Source of the DNA: CAYZFD01 sp964477735
Lineage (GTDB): Bacteria; Bacteroidota; Bacteroidia; Flavobacteriales; Flavobacteriaceae
Assembly (NCBI GenBank): GCA_964477735.1
Contig: CAYZFD010000006.1
Span: 1-56,624, forward strand
Reading direction: 5' to 3'
DNA length: 56,624 bases
The notes beneath the pieces are model-generated. The model saw nothing but the letters and a program-made list of their open reading frames with translations, ran no database searches and was not told the origin of the DNA. Below are positions 8,298 through 17,223 of the stretch, piece by piece; the first letter of the stretch is position 1; every line of letters starts with the position of its first letter. The translations under genes were made by a program, and so were the position numbers.

Positions 8298-10733
8298 ATG
8301 AAGCACTCTAGACACAACATTCATATCATTTTAGGTGTCGTTTGCCTTTTTATTTCCTTCTTTTCTTTTGGTCAACGTTCTTCGGTCGCATTACAAGAGT
8401 GGAAATTTAGCAAATTCGATCAGGTTGATGCCTACAAAGCAAATTTTGATGCCACCACTTGGGAAACCGTTCAAGTCCCTCATGATTGGGCAATTTATGG
8501 CCCTTTTGATAAGGAAATCGACAAACAAGTCGTAAAAATCACACAGAATAATGAAACAAATGCTACCGAAAAAACAGGAAGAACAGGGGCTTTGCCATTT
8601 ATAGGTGTAGGCTGGTATAGAACAAAATTCTCACTACCAAACGCAACAGACAAACAGGTATTGCTAACATTTGATGGAGCCATGAGCAATGCCGAGGTGT
8701 TTATTAATGGAAAGAAAGTTGGATCTAGAGCCTATGGTTATAGTTATTTCTACTTTGATATCACAGATGATATTCAACTCGATAAAGAAAATGTTGTAGC
8801 AGTGCGCCTTGAAAACCGCCCATTTTCATCGAGATGGTATCCTGGAGCTGGACTTTATCGAAAAGTAGAGCTCATCATAAAAAACAAAGTCAGTTTTGAG
8901 CATTGGGGACACACCATAACTACTCCAATAGTTTCTGATAGTTTAGCGCAGGTTTCCATATCATCAAAATTCAATGGTAAGAGGGTGCGAATAGAAACAC
9001 GGATCCTAAATGCCAAGGGAGCATGTGTTGCACAAAAATTTACAACTCAAAATTCAGGAAATTCTGCGTCGCAAAAAATTATTCTAAAAAACCCCTTGCT
9101 CTGGAGCCCAGACCATCCGAATTTATACACAGCAGAAATCTCGCTTTTTCAAAACGACATACTTCAAGACAAAGAAAATGTTCGGTTTGGCATTCGAAAA
9201 ATTGAATTCTCGACTTCAAAAGGGTTTGAGCTGAACGGCATTCCTACCAAAATTAAAGGGGTGTGTTTGCATCATGATTTAGGGCCACTAGGAACCGCCG
9301 TAAACAAAGCTGCACTCAAAAGACAACTTAAAATCATGAAAGATATGGGGTGTAATGCCATTCGATCTGCTCACAATATGCCTTCCCTTGAACAAGTGGA
9401 ATTATGTGATGAAATGGGACTTTTGCTTTTGGCCGAAAGTTTTGACGAATGGAAAAAACCAAAAGTTAAAAACGGATACAATTTACATTTTGATCAATGG
9501 GCAGAAGATGACGTGATAAATTTGGTGCGAGCAACTCGAAATCATCCCAGTATATTTATGTGGAGTGCAGGAAATGAAGTTCCTGATCAGTGGGGAGATG
9601 ATGGTGTGAAGCGTTTACAATGGCTCCAAGATATTTTTCATCGCGAAGATCCAACACGACTTGTAACAGTTGGCATGGATCAAGTCAAAGCAGTCATGGA
9701 AAATGGCTTTGGTGCACGGGTTGATATTCCAGGACTAAATTACCGTGTTCATCTCTATGAAGAAGCGTATAAAACTTTTCCACAAGGTTTTATTCTGGGC
9801 TCAGAAACAGCCTCTACGGTAAGCTCCAGGGGTGTTTATAAATTTCCTGTGGTTGAAGGCAGTATGATGACCTATCCCGATTTGCAATCCTCTTCCTATG
9901 ATCTTGAGTTTTGCAGTTGGTCGAATTTGCCCGAAGATGATTTTGCTGCCCAAGATGACAACTCTTGGGTGTTGGGAGAATTTGTTTGGACAGGCTTTGA
10001 TTATTTGGGCGAACCTACGCCCTATGACGCCTATTGGCCTTCGAGAAGTTCCTATTTTGGAATCTGCGATTTGGCTGGACTACCTAAGGATCGTTACTAT
10101 TTGTATCGCAGTCGATGGAACACAAAAGATGAAACATTACACATATTGCCCCATTGGAATTGGGAATCGCGTGAGGGTGAGGTAACTCCTGTTTTTGTAT
10201 ATACCAATTATCCCAGTGCAGAAGTTTTCATTAACGGTAAAAGTCAAGGAGTCAGACACAAAAACAAAAAAAGTAAGCTAGAGCGCTATCGACTGATGTG
10301 GATGAACACTGTTTACGAACCCGGTGAGCTCAAAGTTGTTGCGTATGACAACGATGGAAAAGCTATGGCGGAGAAATCTATTTTTACAGCAGGAAAACCA
10401 GATCGAATAGAACTTCAAGCTGATCGTACTGTGATTCATGCCGATGGTGAAGACATTAGTTTTGTCACAGCACAAATAGTGGATAAAGACGGCAATCTAT
10501 GTCCTAACGCGTCCAATACTTTAAAGGTAAGTGTAAATGGTCAAGGAAGTTTTCGAGCGATTTGCAATGGCGACCCCACTTCCCTAGAACTTTTTCACCA
10601 TCCAAAAATGAAAGCCTTTAATGGAAAACTGGTGATTTTAGTGCAATCGAAAACTGAATCAGGAAAAATTAACCTTACTGTTAGTTCTGAAAAACTTAAA
10701 AAGGCTTCATTAAAATTAAATTCTGTTAGATAA
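8298..10733 (+). CDS. secreted glycoside hydrolase family 2, beta-galactosidase-like
   Basis: An 811-residue exported enzyme that likely releases galactose from beta-galactosides. A signal peptide (residues 1-25, ending SFFSFG) is followed by the sugar-binding jelly roll (PFSSRWYPGAGLYRKV), an immunoglobulin-like domain and the TIM barrel. Glu427 in GNEVPD fits the acid/base and Glu503 in GSETAS the nucleophile. After the barrel come a DUF4982-like domain (VFVYTNYPSAEVFINGKSQG) and a further beta domain. It is divergent from the kinase-gal operon, which could consume its product. Family assignment is firm; exact substrate is inferred and beta-glucuronide or xylan-type specificities are possible. 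Confidence 0.88.
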   Translation: MKHSRHNIHIILGVVCLFISFFSFGQRSSVALQEWKFSKFDQVDAYKANFDATTWETVQVPHDWAIYGPFDKEIDKQVVKITQNNETNATEKTGRTGALPFIGVGWYRTKFSLPNATDKQVLLTFDGAMSNAEVFINGKKVGSRAYGYSYFYFDITDDIQLDKENVVAVRLENRPFSSRWYPGAGLYRKVELIIKNKVSFEHWGHTITTPIVSDSLAQVSISSKFNGKRVRIETRILNAKGACVAQKFTTQNSGNSASQKIILKNPLLWSPDHPNLYTAEISLFQNDILQDKENVRFGIRKIEFSTSKGFELNGIPTKIKGVCLHHDLGPLGTAVNKAALKRQLKIMKDMGCNAIRSAHNMPSLEQVELCDEMGLLLLAESFDEWKKPKVKNGYNLHFDQWAEDDVINLVRATRNHPSIFMWSAGNEVPDQWGDDGVKRLQWLQDIFHREDPTRLVTVGMDQVKAVMENGFGARVDIPGLNYRVHLYEEAYKTFPQGFILGSETASTVSSRGVYKFPVVEGSMMTYPDLQSSSYDLEFCSWSNLPEDDFAAQDDNSWVLGEFVWTGFDYLGEPTPYDAYWPSRSSYFGICDLAGLPKDRYYLYRSRWNTKDETLHILPHWNWESREGEVTPVFVYTNYPSAEVFINGKSQGVRHKNKKSKLERYRLMWMNTVYEPGELKVVAYDNDGKAMAEKSIFTAGKPDRIELQADRTVIHADGEDISFVTAQIVDKDGNLCPNASNTLKVSVNGQGSFRAICNGDPTSLELFHHPKMKAFNGKLVILVQSKTESGKINLTVSSEKLKKASLKLNSVR

Positions 10734-10777
10734 GTTAAGAAGTCTATGTGTTTTCTATATACCTTTTAGACCCTCAA

Positions 10778-10806
10778 GGAAAATCGTAATAGTTTTCCGT
10801 TTTTTT
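10778..10806 (+). terminator. rho-independent terminator after the GH2 gene
   Basis: GGAAAA (10778-10783) pairs with TTTTCC (10793-10798), followed by G and seven T. The stem is short and AT-rich but the T tract is clear. Confidence 0.6.
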
Positions 10807-10825
10807 GTTGATTTTACCATTTAGA

Positions 10826-12307
10826 TTACCAAGTTTTTTTCACTTGACTAAAGGAATAATTGGTGATTTTAGCACCCGAATCCCCTTCCAAATTCAGCGT
10901 TGAAAATTCTTCGTTAGGGAAGAAAATATTTGTCATTGAATAAGTTCCCTGATTTAATAAAATTTCCACTGAAGCTCTATCTAAAATAATTTGAACTTCG
11001 TTTAAATCATCATGTAAAGGCATGATTTGTGTGTTTTTTGCGAATTGGTCACTAAAGTTTGTAAGTCCCGAATTTGAACGGTCTATAGAAAAAACGCCTT
11101 CTTTTAGCTCCATTGTTAAATATTCCCCTTTATTGTTTTCGATTTTAACACGTAGTTGTTTGCCTTCAAAATTAAACTTTATAGCTGCCTGTGAAAGCAG
11201 AGCTTTTTCTTGCCTGTAAGGCAATGGCAATTCCTTTTTGGTGGATTGTTGGCTTAAAATAGATTTAAAAGTATCCGGTATTTGTTGTCTTAAGAAATAT
11301 CCTTTTTCGTTTTTATCTAAAATCAACTCTCTAGGTAAGGTCATTGCACTACGCCAAACTTCTGTTGGAGTTTGTTGTGCATATAACCAATTGCTCATCC
11401 AGGAAATTAAAATTCGCTTATTTTGGGGAACATTATAAAATGTTACACCCGCATAATAATCAGTTCCGAAATCTAACCAATCTGAAGGCTGTGTTTTTGT
11501 AAATATTTCACCATCAAAATCACCAACAAAATAACGCGTGCCCGATCCTCCATTAGGAGTCAAACGATCATGGTTTACGATCATAATCCATTTTTCATCC
11601 AAGCCCATATTCATTTTAAACAAATCAACACACTCCCAAGTGCCAATTTGTGCGAGGTCTGGTGATGGCTTAAAGTCACTTTTAAATTTCCATGCTTTTA
11701 AATCTTCTGATGAAAATATTTTAACTCGATCTCCAGAAGCCAATACCATATTCCATGCGTTTATCTCAGAATTCCAAAACACATTTGGGTCCCGAAAATT
11801 TTTTTCACTAGAGTTTTTAATCACAGGGTTTCCTGAGTATTTTGTCCATGTTATACCCTCATCCAAACTGTAGGCGATGGCTTGACTTTCGGTATTCCTA
11901 TACCCTTTTGCCCACAGGGCATCATCGTGATAGGTGAAAATGGCAATCATTGCGTTTTGGCCAAAACCTGCAGAATTGTTTGTGTCTATCACGGCACATC
12001 CTGAAAAAATATTCCCGAGCTCATCAGGATAAAGCGCTATGGGGTGGTGTTCCCAGTTAAAAAGATCGGTACTACTAGCGTGTCCCCAGTGCATTGGCCC
12101 CCAAACGATGTCATTTGGATAATATTGATAAAATAAATGATACTTTCCATTATAATAGACCAAACCGTTAGGATCATTCATCCATTTAGATTCAGGTGTA
12201 AAATGAAATTGTGGTCTATGCTTTTCGTCATAGTATCCCTCAGTAGGACTAGACTGAGAAAAGATATAAAATGGTAACAGGAATAGTAAAAAATATAAAT
12301 GTTTCAT
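10826..12307 (-). CDS. secreted glycoside hydrolase family 32 (levanase/fructosidase/invertase)
   Basis: Exported beta-fructosidase of 493 residues that probably hydrolyses fructans or sucrose. All three catalytic motifs are present: NDPNG with nucleophile Asp45, RDP with Asp173, and EC with Glu225 as acid/base. The five-bladed propeller is followed by a C-terminal beta-sandwich with DRASVEILLN. An upstream in-frame ATG at 12382 exists, but the ATG at 12307 begins a good signal peptide (KHLYFLLFLLPFYIFS) and is preferred. It faces the GH2 gene tail to tail. Released fructose would suit the fructokinase at 7.2-8.1 kb. Confidence 0.92.
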   Translation of the reverse strand: MKHLYFLLFLLPFYIFSQSSPTEGYYDEKHRPQFHFTPESKWMNDPNGLVYYNGKYHLFYQYYPNDIVWGPMHWGHASSTDLFNWEHHPIALYPDELGNIFSGCAVIDTNNSAGFGQNAMIAIFTYHDDALWAKGYRNTESQAIAYSLDEGITWTKYSGNPVIKNSSEKNFRDPNVFWNSEINAWNMVLASGDRVKIFSSEDLKAWKFKSDFKPSPDLAQIGTWECVDLFKMNMGLDEKWIMIVNHDRLTPNGGSGTRYFVGDFDGEIFTKTQPSDWLDFGTDYYAGVTFYNVPQNKRILISWMSNWLYAQQTPTEVWRSAMTLPRELILDKNEKGYFLRQQIPDTFKSILSQQSTKKELPLPYRQEKALLSQAAIKFNFEGKQLRVKIENNKGEYLTMELKEGVFSIDRSNSGLTNFSDQFAKNTQIMPLHDDLNEVQIILDRASVEILLNQGTYSMTNIFFPNEEFSTLNLEGDSGAKITNYSFSQVKKTW

Positions 12308-12420
12308 ATTCAGAATAATATAAAAAATATAAAAGGTTTCGAATATCCAAACATACACCCAATTGAGTAATTGTCGAAGCAAAACTTCGATCTATTTAAC
12401 AAATTTAGAATCTTTTTAAA

Positions 12421-12451
12421 AACAAAAAACCCGCAAACTAGGCTGCGGGTT
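12421..12451 (-). terminator. terminator after tRNA-Leu
   Basis: Leftward, AACCCGCA (12451-12444) pairs with TGCGGGTT (12435-12428) across an 8-base loop and runs into a T-rich stretch. It sits 7 bases past the tRNA 3' end. Confidence 0.85.
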
Positions 12452-12457
12452 CTTCTG

Positions 12458-12543
12458 TACTCGAGGCGGGACTTGAACCCGCACGAACATTACTGCTCAT
12501 TGGATTTTAAGTCCAACGTGTCTACCAATTCCACCACTCGAGC
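12458..12543 (-). tRNA. tRNA-Leu (anticodon TAA)
   Basis: An 86-base tRNA with long variable arm. Acceptor GCTCGAG pairs with CTCGAGT (first pair G-U), the D arm contains TGGAATTGGTAGACA, the anticodon loop reads CTTAAAA, and the T arm is GCGGGTTCAAGTCCCGC. No CCA is encoded. Confidence 0.96.
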
Positions 12544-12548
12544 GAAAC

Positions 12549-12572
12549 AAAAAACGCTGAGTTTATCAGCGC
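12549..12572 (-). terminator. terminator between tRNA-Gly and tRNA-Leu
   Basis: Leftward, CGCTGA (12571-12566) pairs with TCAGCG (12560-12555), followed by six T. It is a short but clean hairpin, implying the two tRNAs end separately. Confidence 0.65.
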
Positions 12573-12578
12573 TAGTTG

Positions 12579-12650
12579 AGCGAAAGACGGGATTTGAACC
12601 CGCGACCCTCACCTTGGCAAGGTGATGCTCTACCCCTGAGCTACTTTCGC
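12579..12650 (-). tRNA. tRNA-Gly (anticodon GCC)
   Basis: A 72-base cloverleaf. Acceptor GCGAAAG pairs with CTTTCGC, the D arm has AGCTCAGGGGTAGAGC, the anticodon arm is CACCTTGCCAAGGTG, the T arm is GCGGGTTCAAATCCCGT and the discriminator base is T. No CCA is encoded. Confidence 0.96.
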
Positions 12651-12664
12651 ATTATCACAATCTC

Positions 12665-12722
12665 TTGAGTGACCCTCATCAGCCTCGGGCGGATGATGCG
12701 CTACCCCCTGAGCTATTTTAGC
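12665..12722 (-). pseudogene. decayed tRNA, probably a former tRNA-Gly copy
   Basis: Leftward from 12722 the sequence follows the neighbouring tRNA-Gly: acceptor-like GCTAAAA, a D arm TAGCTCAGGGGGTAGCGCA, then a stem CATCA/TGATG enclosing an oversized 12-base loop, then GAGGGTC. The T arm (GGTTCAAATCC) and the 3' acceptor strand are missing. It lies 14 bases upstream of the intact gene, so a tandem duplicate that lost its 3' half is the simplest reading. Confidence 0.7.
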
Positions 12723-12799
12723 TTGTGGTGTGCAAATGTAATAAAAAACTACAATCTAAACTTCAAAAAAACATTGGATTTACCAATTTTACAATTGAA

Positions 12800-15406
12800 T
12801 CATGAATTCTTTTTCACCGACAGCATTCGCCTAATTTCATTAAGCTTCATGAGTGCTTCAACGGGCGTTAATCGATCAATGTCGGTGCGTAAAATTTCAT
12901 CACGCAATTGTTCCAACAAAGGATCGTCTAATTGAAAAAAACTAAGTTGCATCGCCTCTGCATCATTTAAGGCTGAAGCTTTTGGCGAAACCTCCTCTCG
13001 ACTAGACTCTAATTTCTTTAATAGAGCTTGAGCTTTAGTGATCACCAATTGTGGCATTCCAGCCATCTTGGCAACATGAATACCAAAGCTATGCGCACTA
13101 CCACCAGCAACCAATTTTCTTAAAAACAACACCTGATCTTCAAGCTCCTTAACCGAAACATTATAGTTTTTTATTCGTTCAAAACGATCCGCCATTCGAT
13201 TCAACTCATGATAATGTGTAGCAAATAGAGTCTTTGGACGATGGGGATGTTCATGTAAAAACTCCGCTATGGCCCAAGCAATTGAAATGCCATCATAGGT
13301 ACTTGTGCCCCTTCCAATCTCATCTAATAAAATTAGACTTCGATCAGATAAAGTGTTTAAAATTGAGGCTGTTTCGTTCATCTCAACCATAAAAGTTGAT
13401 TCCCCCATTGAAATGTTATCACTAGCCCCTACTCTAGTAAACAAGCGATCCACCAAGCCCATTTCTACACGATCTGCAGGCACAAAACTTCCCATTTGAG
13501 CCATCAACACTATCAAAGCCGCTTGGCGCAAAATGGCTGACTTACCAGACATGTTTGGCCCTGTTATCATAACCAGTTGTTGCTCATCGGGGTGTAAAAC
13601 CAAGTCATTTGAAATAAATGGCTTTTCGGGGGGCAATTGTTGCTCTATGACGGGATGCCGACCACCAAAAATTTCTAGATTTTTGGTGTCATTTAAAATC
13701 GGTTGGCAATAATTGTTTTTTTGGGCGAGAACTGCAAAACCACACAAACAATCTAACTGCGCCAAACTACGAGCATTGGCTTGTATTTCTGATAAATGGG
13801 GTTGTAAATCTGTGAGCAACTGCGTGTAAATTTGCTGTTCAATAAGCCCTATTTTTTCTTCTGCACCTAGTATTTTTTGCTCATAAGTTTTAAGCTCCTC
13901 TGTGATATAACGCTCTGCATTGACCAAAGTTTGCTTGCGCACCCAATCGTCGGGCACTTTGTCTTTGTGAGCATTTCTCACTTCGAGATAATATCCAAAA
14001 ACATTATTAAAAGAAATTTTCAGTGATGGGATTTGCGTACGCTCAGTTTCTCGGTTCAACAAATCCTCCAAAAAAGCCTTTCCACCATGCGCCACTCGCC
14101 TCAACTCATCTAACTCTGGCGACACACCATCAGCGATCACGTGGCCCTTAGAAATTAACACGGGCGCTTCGGCATGTAGGGTCTCCTGAATAAGGGATTT
14201 TGCCTCATGGCAATCTGTAAGCGATGCTGTTAATTGCTGAAGGGCCTCTAGCGGAACAATCACCAAATTTTCTTTTATGGGTGCCAAACCTACCAAAGCA
14301 TGCCCCAACTGAAGTAATTCGCGCGGGGTGATTTTTGCTGTAGCCACTTTGGCCACCAAACGCTCTAAATCACCCATGCTTTTAATGTCAGCTTGCAATG
14401 AAGCACACAAGCCTGTGGCAGACTTCAAATATCCCACGCTAAGATGACGAAGTTCAATGTTAGCTTTATTGACAAGAGGCTGTGCTAACCAACGACGCAA
14501 CATTCGGGCGCCCATGGGAGACACAGTCTTGTCAATGACCTCGAGGAGAGAAACCCCTTCGGGTGAATTGGCCGACAACAATTCCAAGTTGCGCATCGTG
14601 AAGCGATCCATCCACAAAACCTCATCTTTAACAATACGTTGAAGTGAGGTAATATGATGACGTTTGGCGTGATGGGTTTCACTCAAATAATGCATGATCG
14701 CTCCCGAAGCCACCACACCCTCTGCTAATCCTTCAACACCAAAACCCTTTAAACTCTTTGTTTTGAAGTGATCGGTTAATTTTTCGAGAGCATAATCTGT
14801 TTGAAAAACCCAGTCTTCTAAAACAAAAAACCTATACTGCTGACCGAAATTGTTTTGGATATCTTTTTTTTGGCCTTTAGCTATTAAAACCTCTTTGGGC
14901 TGAAAATGTTGTAATTGGTTGGCGACATATTCTACACTTCCTTGAGCCGCTAAGAACTCTCCAGTTGAGATGTCTAAAAACGAGAGGCCGCAACTGTTTT
15001 TTGACAAATAAAGGGCAGCTAGGAAATTGTTGGTCTTATCCTCCAAAACTCCGTCGTTGAGCGCAACACCTGGCGTTACCAGCTCAGTAACCCCTCTTTT
15101 CACAATTTTTTTGGTCATTTTAGGATCTTCCAACTGATCACAAATGGCCACTCGCGCACCCGCCCGCACCAACTTAGGCAAATAGGTTTGTAAGGCATGG
15201 TGTGGGAACCCTGCCAAGGCGGTTTCACTTGTGCTCCCTGCCCCTCTCTTGGTGAGTACTATGCCTAAAATTTTAGAGGCTTTTATGGCATCGTCGCCAA
15301 AAGTTTCATAAAAGTCTCCAACCCGAAACAAGAGTAAAGCATCGGGATACTTCCCTTTGATTTGGTTATATTGCTTCTGAAGTGGCGTTTCCTTGGCTTT
15401 GGTCAC
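12800..15406 (-). CDS. mutS: DNA mismatch repair protein MutS
   Basis: Mismatch-recognition ATPase of 868 residues, the usual length. The N-terminal domain has RVGDFYETFGDDA, containing the Phe-X-Glu mismatch wedge (F-Y-E). The connector, lever and clamp domains follow. The ATPase has Walker A GPNMSGKS with Lys622, then DEIGRGTSTYDG (Walker B and signature) and FATHYHE. All catalytic motifs are intact, so it should be functional. It is divergent from the methyltransferase gene across 117 bases that contain a 9-bp inverted repeat. Confidence 0.97.
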   Translation of the reverse strand: MTKAKETPLQKQYNQIKGKYPDALLLFRVGDFYETFGDDAIKASKILGIVLTKRGAGSTSETALAGFPHHALQTYLPKLVRAGARVAICDQLEDPKMTKKIVKRGVTELVTPGVALNDGVLEDKTNNFLAALYLSKNSCGLSFLDISTGEFLAAQGSVEYVANQLQHFQPKEVLIAKGQKKDIQNNFGQQYRFFVLEDWVFQTDYALEKLTDHFKTKSLKGFGVEGLAEGVVASGAIMHYLSETHHAKRHHITSLQRIVKDEVLWMDRFTMRNLELLSANSPEGVSLLEVIDKTVSPMGARMLRRWLAQPLVNKANIELRHLSVGYLKSATGLCASLQADIKSMGDLERLVAKVATAKITPRELLQLGHALVGLAPIKENLVIVPLEALQQLTASLTDCHEAKSLIQETLHAEAPVLISKGHVIADGVSPELDELRRVAHGGKAFLEDLLNRETERTQIPSLKISFNNVFGYYLEVRNAHKDKVPDDWVRKQTLVNAERYITEELKTYEQKILGAEEKIGLIEQQIYTQLLTDLQPHLSEIQANARSLAQLDCLCGFAVLAQKNNYCQPILNDTKNLEIFGGRHPVIEQQLPPEKPFISNDLVLHPDEQQLVMITGPNMSGKSAILRQAALIVLMAQMGSFVPADRVEMGLVDRLFTRVGASDNISMGESTFMVEMNETASILNTLSDRSLILLDEIGRGTSTYDGISIAWAIAEFLHEHPHRPKTLFATHYHELNRMADRFERIKNYNVSVKELEDQVLFLRKLVAGGSAHSFGIHVAKMAGMPQLVITKAQALLKKLESSREEVSPKASALNDAEAMQLSFFQLDDPLLEQLRDEILRTDIDRLTPVEALMKLNEIRRMLSVKKNS

Positions 15407-15446
15407 TGGGTTGTTTTTGAAGAAATGCTAAGGTAATATTATTTAA

Positions 15447-15470
15447 AGGAATCTACACATTTAGATTCCT
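15447..15470. promoter_or_regulatory. 9-bp inverted repeat between mutS and the TrmH-type gene
   Basis: AGGAATCTA (15447-15455) and TAGATTCCT (15462-15470) are perfect inverse copies separated by CACATT. It lies 41 bases before mutS and 54 before the divergent gene, with no T tract. It could be an operator or a leader hairpin. Confidence 0.45.
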
Positions 15471-15523
15471 AAATTCAAAAGCTTGATTAAACTTTCGATC
15501 ATTTTTTCTTTCTTTGTCATGCC

Positions 15524-16057
15524 ATGCGGAAAAAGACAAACCAAGAGTTGCCTCGCAAAACCATTGCCGATTTTAAGGAGAGTGAAAAAACACCCCTAAT
15601 TTTGGTTCTCGACAATGTGAGAAGCTTGCACAACATTGGCGCTATGTTCAGAACAGCAGATGCTTTTTTGATTGAAAAAATCGTTTTATGTGGCATCACC
15701 GCAAGACCTCCTCATCGAGATATTCACAAAACAGCATTGGGCGCAACCGAAAGTGTTAATTGGGTTTATGAAAAAGAAACCTTAAACGTCATTCAACAAC
15801 TGCAAAAGGAGGGAGTCATTGTTTGGGCTGTGGAGCAAGCTGATGGTGCCACCATGCTTGATCAAGTCATGATCGAGCCAAACAAAAAGCATGCGCTGGT
15901 GTTTGGCAATGAAGTCACTGGAGTGCAGCAAGCGGTCGTAAGTGCTTGTCAGAAAGTGGTAGAAATCCCCCAGTGGGGTACCAAGCATTCCCTCAATATT
16001 TCTGTTTCTGCCGGAATAGTTATATGGGATTTTTTTAAAGCGCTTCGAAACCCATAG
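15524..16057 (+). CDS. TrmH/SpoU-family RNA 2'-O-methyltransferase
   Basis: SPOUT-fold enzyme of 177 residues using S-adenosylmethionine to methylate ribose 2'-OH in tRNA or rRNA. Motif 1 is LDNVRSLHNIGAMFRTADAF, motif 2 is HALVFGNEVTGV, and motif 3 is SLNISVSAGIVIWDFF; these form the knot and its cofactor pocket. It lacks an extra RNA-binding domain, so the target nucleotide cannot be named. Its 3' end overlaps the convergent folK-kinase gene by 23 bases. Confidence 0.9.
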   Translation: MRKKTNQELPRKTIADFKESEKTPLILVLDNVRSLHNIGAMFRTADAFLIEKIVLCGITARPPHRDIHKTALGATESVNWVYEKETLNVIQQLQKEGVIVWAVEQADGATMLDQVMIEPNKKHALVFGNEVTGVQQAVVSACQKVVEIPQWGTKHSLNISVSAGIVIWDFFKALRNP

Positions 16058-17168
16058 CCATACGCCGTAAAAGCCTACTGAAATCTCTTTGGTTTTCAAT
16101 AAAATCTAGATCGGTGCAATCTACAACAACAATAGGCCATTCGGGGCGCGATTTAATAAAAGTCATGTAATTTTCTTGAACTTTCTCTAAATAAGATTTT
16201 TCAATTTTCTGCTCATAAGAACGACCTCTTTTTTGAATATTTTCAAGTAAGCGTTCAGGGGTTTGCATCAGAAAAAAATAAGCGTCAGGTGTTGGGATGT
16301 CACGCGTAACTAATTCAAAAAAAGTCCTGTAAAGTTTATACTCGTCTTCTTCGAGTGTTGTTTGTGCAAAAATGAGTGATTTGTGAATGCTATAATCGGC
16401 GATTAAATTTTGTTGGAACAAGTCAAATTGAGCCAATTCTGCGCTAGCTTGCCTAAATCGATCGGCCAAAAACGAAAGTTCTAGAGGAAAAGAATAGCGA
16501 TCGGGGTCTGCATAAAATTTAGGGAGGAAAGGATTGTCTGCAAAACGCTCGAACATGGTTTTGGCGTTAATTTTATCTGAAATTTTTTCAACCAAACTGG
16601 TTTTTCCAGAACCAATATTTCCTTCAATCACGATTGTAGGAATGTTTTTTAAAATCGCTAATGTTGGGAGCAGTAAATTCACATTTGGGTCAGTAATTTC
16701 TTGTTTATCAAGACAATTGTGAAGCAAATCAGAAACAGCCAATTTCAATTTTGGGTGGACTTTTGAAGGGGCTATAGAAGCAAGTGGATGTAGGACAAAA
16801 GCACGTTGGTGGAGGCGTGGATGTGGCAATATGAGCTCATCATGTTCTAATGTTAAATCATCATAAAACAACAGGTCTAAATCTAAGGTTCTGGAGCTAG
16901 ATTGGGCAGTGCGCACACGACCATGTTTTTTTTCGATCGCCAGACATGTTTGCATCAATTCTAAAGGCAACAATGTGGTTTCCAGCAAAACACAACTGTT
17001 GTAGAATGGAGGACCATCAAACCCAACAGCAGGTGTCTCATAAATTGGGGCAATATTAAGGACAGCGCCTGCTTCGCGCTCCAGGTCTAACAAACCTTTT
17101 TCGAGCCACTTTTGGCGATCACCCATGTTGCTACCCAGCGAAATATAGACAAGGTGCTTTTGCATCAT
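16035..17168 (-). CDS. folK: bifunctional HPPK (FolK) / deoxynucleoside kinase fusion
   Basis: Two enzymes in one 377-residue chain. Residues 1-155 are 6-hydroxymethyl-7,8-dihydropterin pyrophosphokinase of folate synthesis: ISLGSNMGDR, the DLDLLFYD metal motif at 96-103, and LPHPRLHQRAFVLHPL. Residues about 176-377 are a deoxynucleoside kinase: P-loop EGNIGSGKT (Lys189), a DYSIHKSLIFA segment, and RGRSYE of the lid region. The fusion is known in flavobacteria. The kinase half presumably salvages deoxynucleosides; substrate preference cannot be read here. Its tail overlaps the methyltransferase gene. Confidence 0.92.
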   Translation of the reverse strand: MMQKHLVYISLGSNMGDRQKWLEKGLLDLEREAGAVLNIAPIYETPAVGFDGPPFYNSCVLLETTLLPLELMQTCLAIEKKHGRVRTAQSSSRTLDLDLLFYDDLTLEHDELILPHPRLHQRAFVLHPLASIAPSKVHPKLKLAVSDLLHNCLDKQEITDPNVNLLLPTLAILKNIPTIVIEGNIGSGKTSLVEKISDKINAKTMFERFADNPFLPKFYADPDRYSFPLELSFLADRFRQASAELAQFDLFQQNLIADYSIHKSLIFAQTTLEEDEYKLYRTFFELVTRDIPTPDAYFFLMQTPERLLENIQKRGRSYEQKIEKSYLEKVQENYMTFIKSRPEWPIVVVDCTDLDFIENQRDFSRLLRRMAMGFEAL

Positions 17169-17201
17169 CTTGCAAAATAAGTAAAAGAGTTTCGAAAACG
17201 C

Positions 17202-17209
17202 TATATTTG
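17202..17209 (+). promoter_or_regulatory. -7 box upstream of sppA
   Basis: TATATTTG fits TAnnTTTG exactly and ends 14 bases before the sppA ATG at 17224. The leader would be only about 10 bases. No TTG at proper spacing was found. Confidence 0.5.
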
Positions 17210-17223
17210 TTGAAAAGGTTTAA

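Noticed and set aside
12371..12625. An 84-residue rightward ORF
   Set aside because: It is the antisense of the tRNA-Leu and tRNA-Gly genes and has no independent support.
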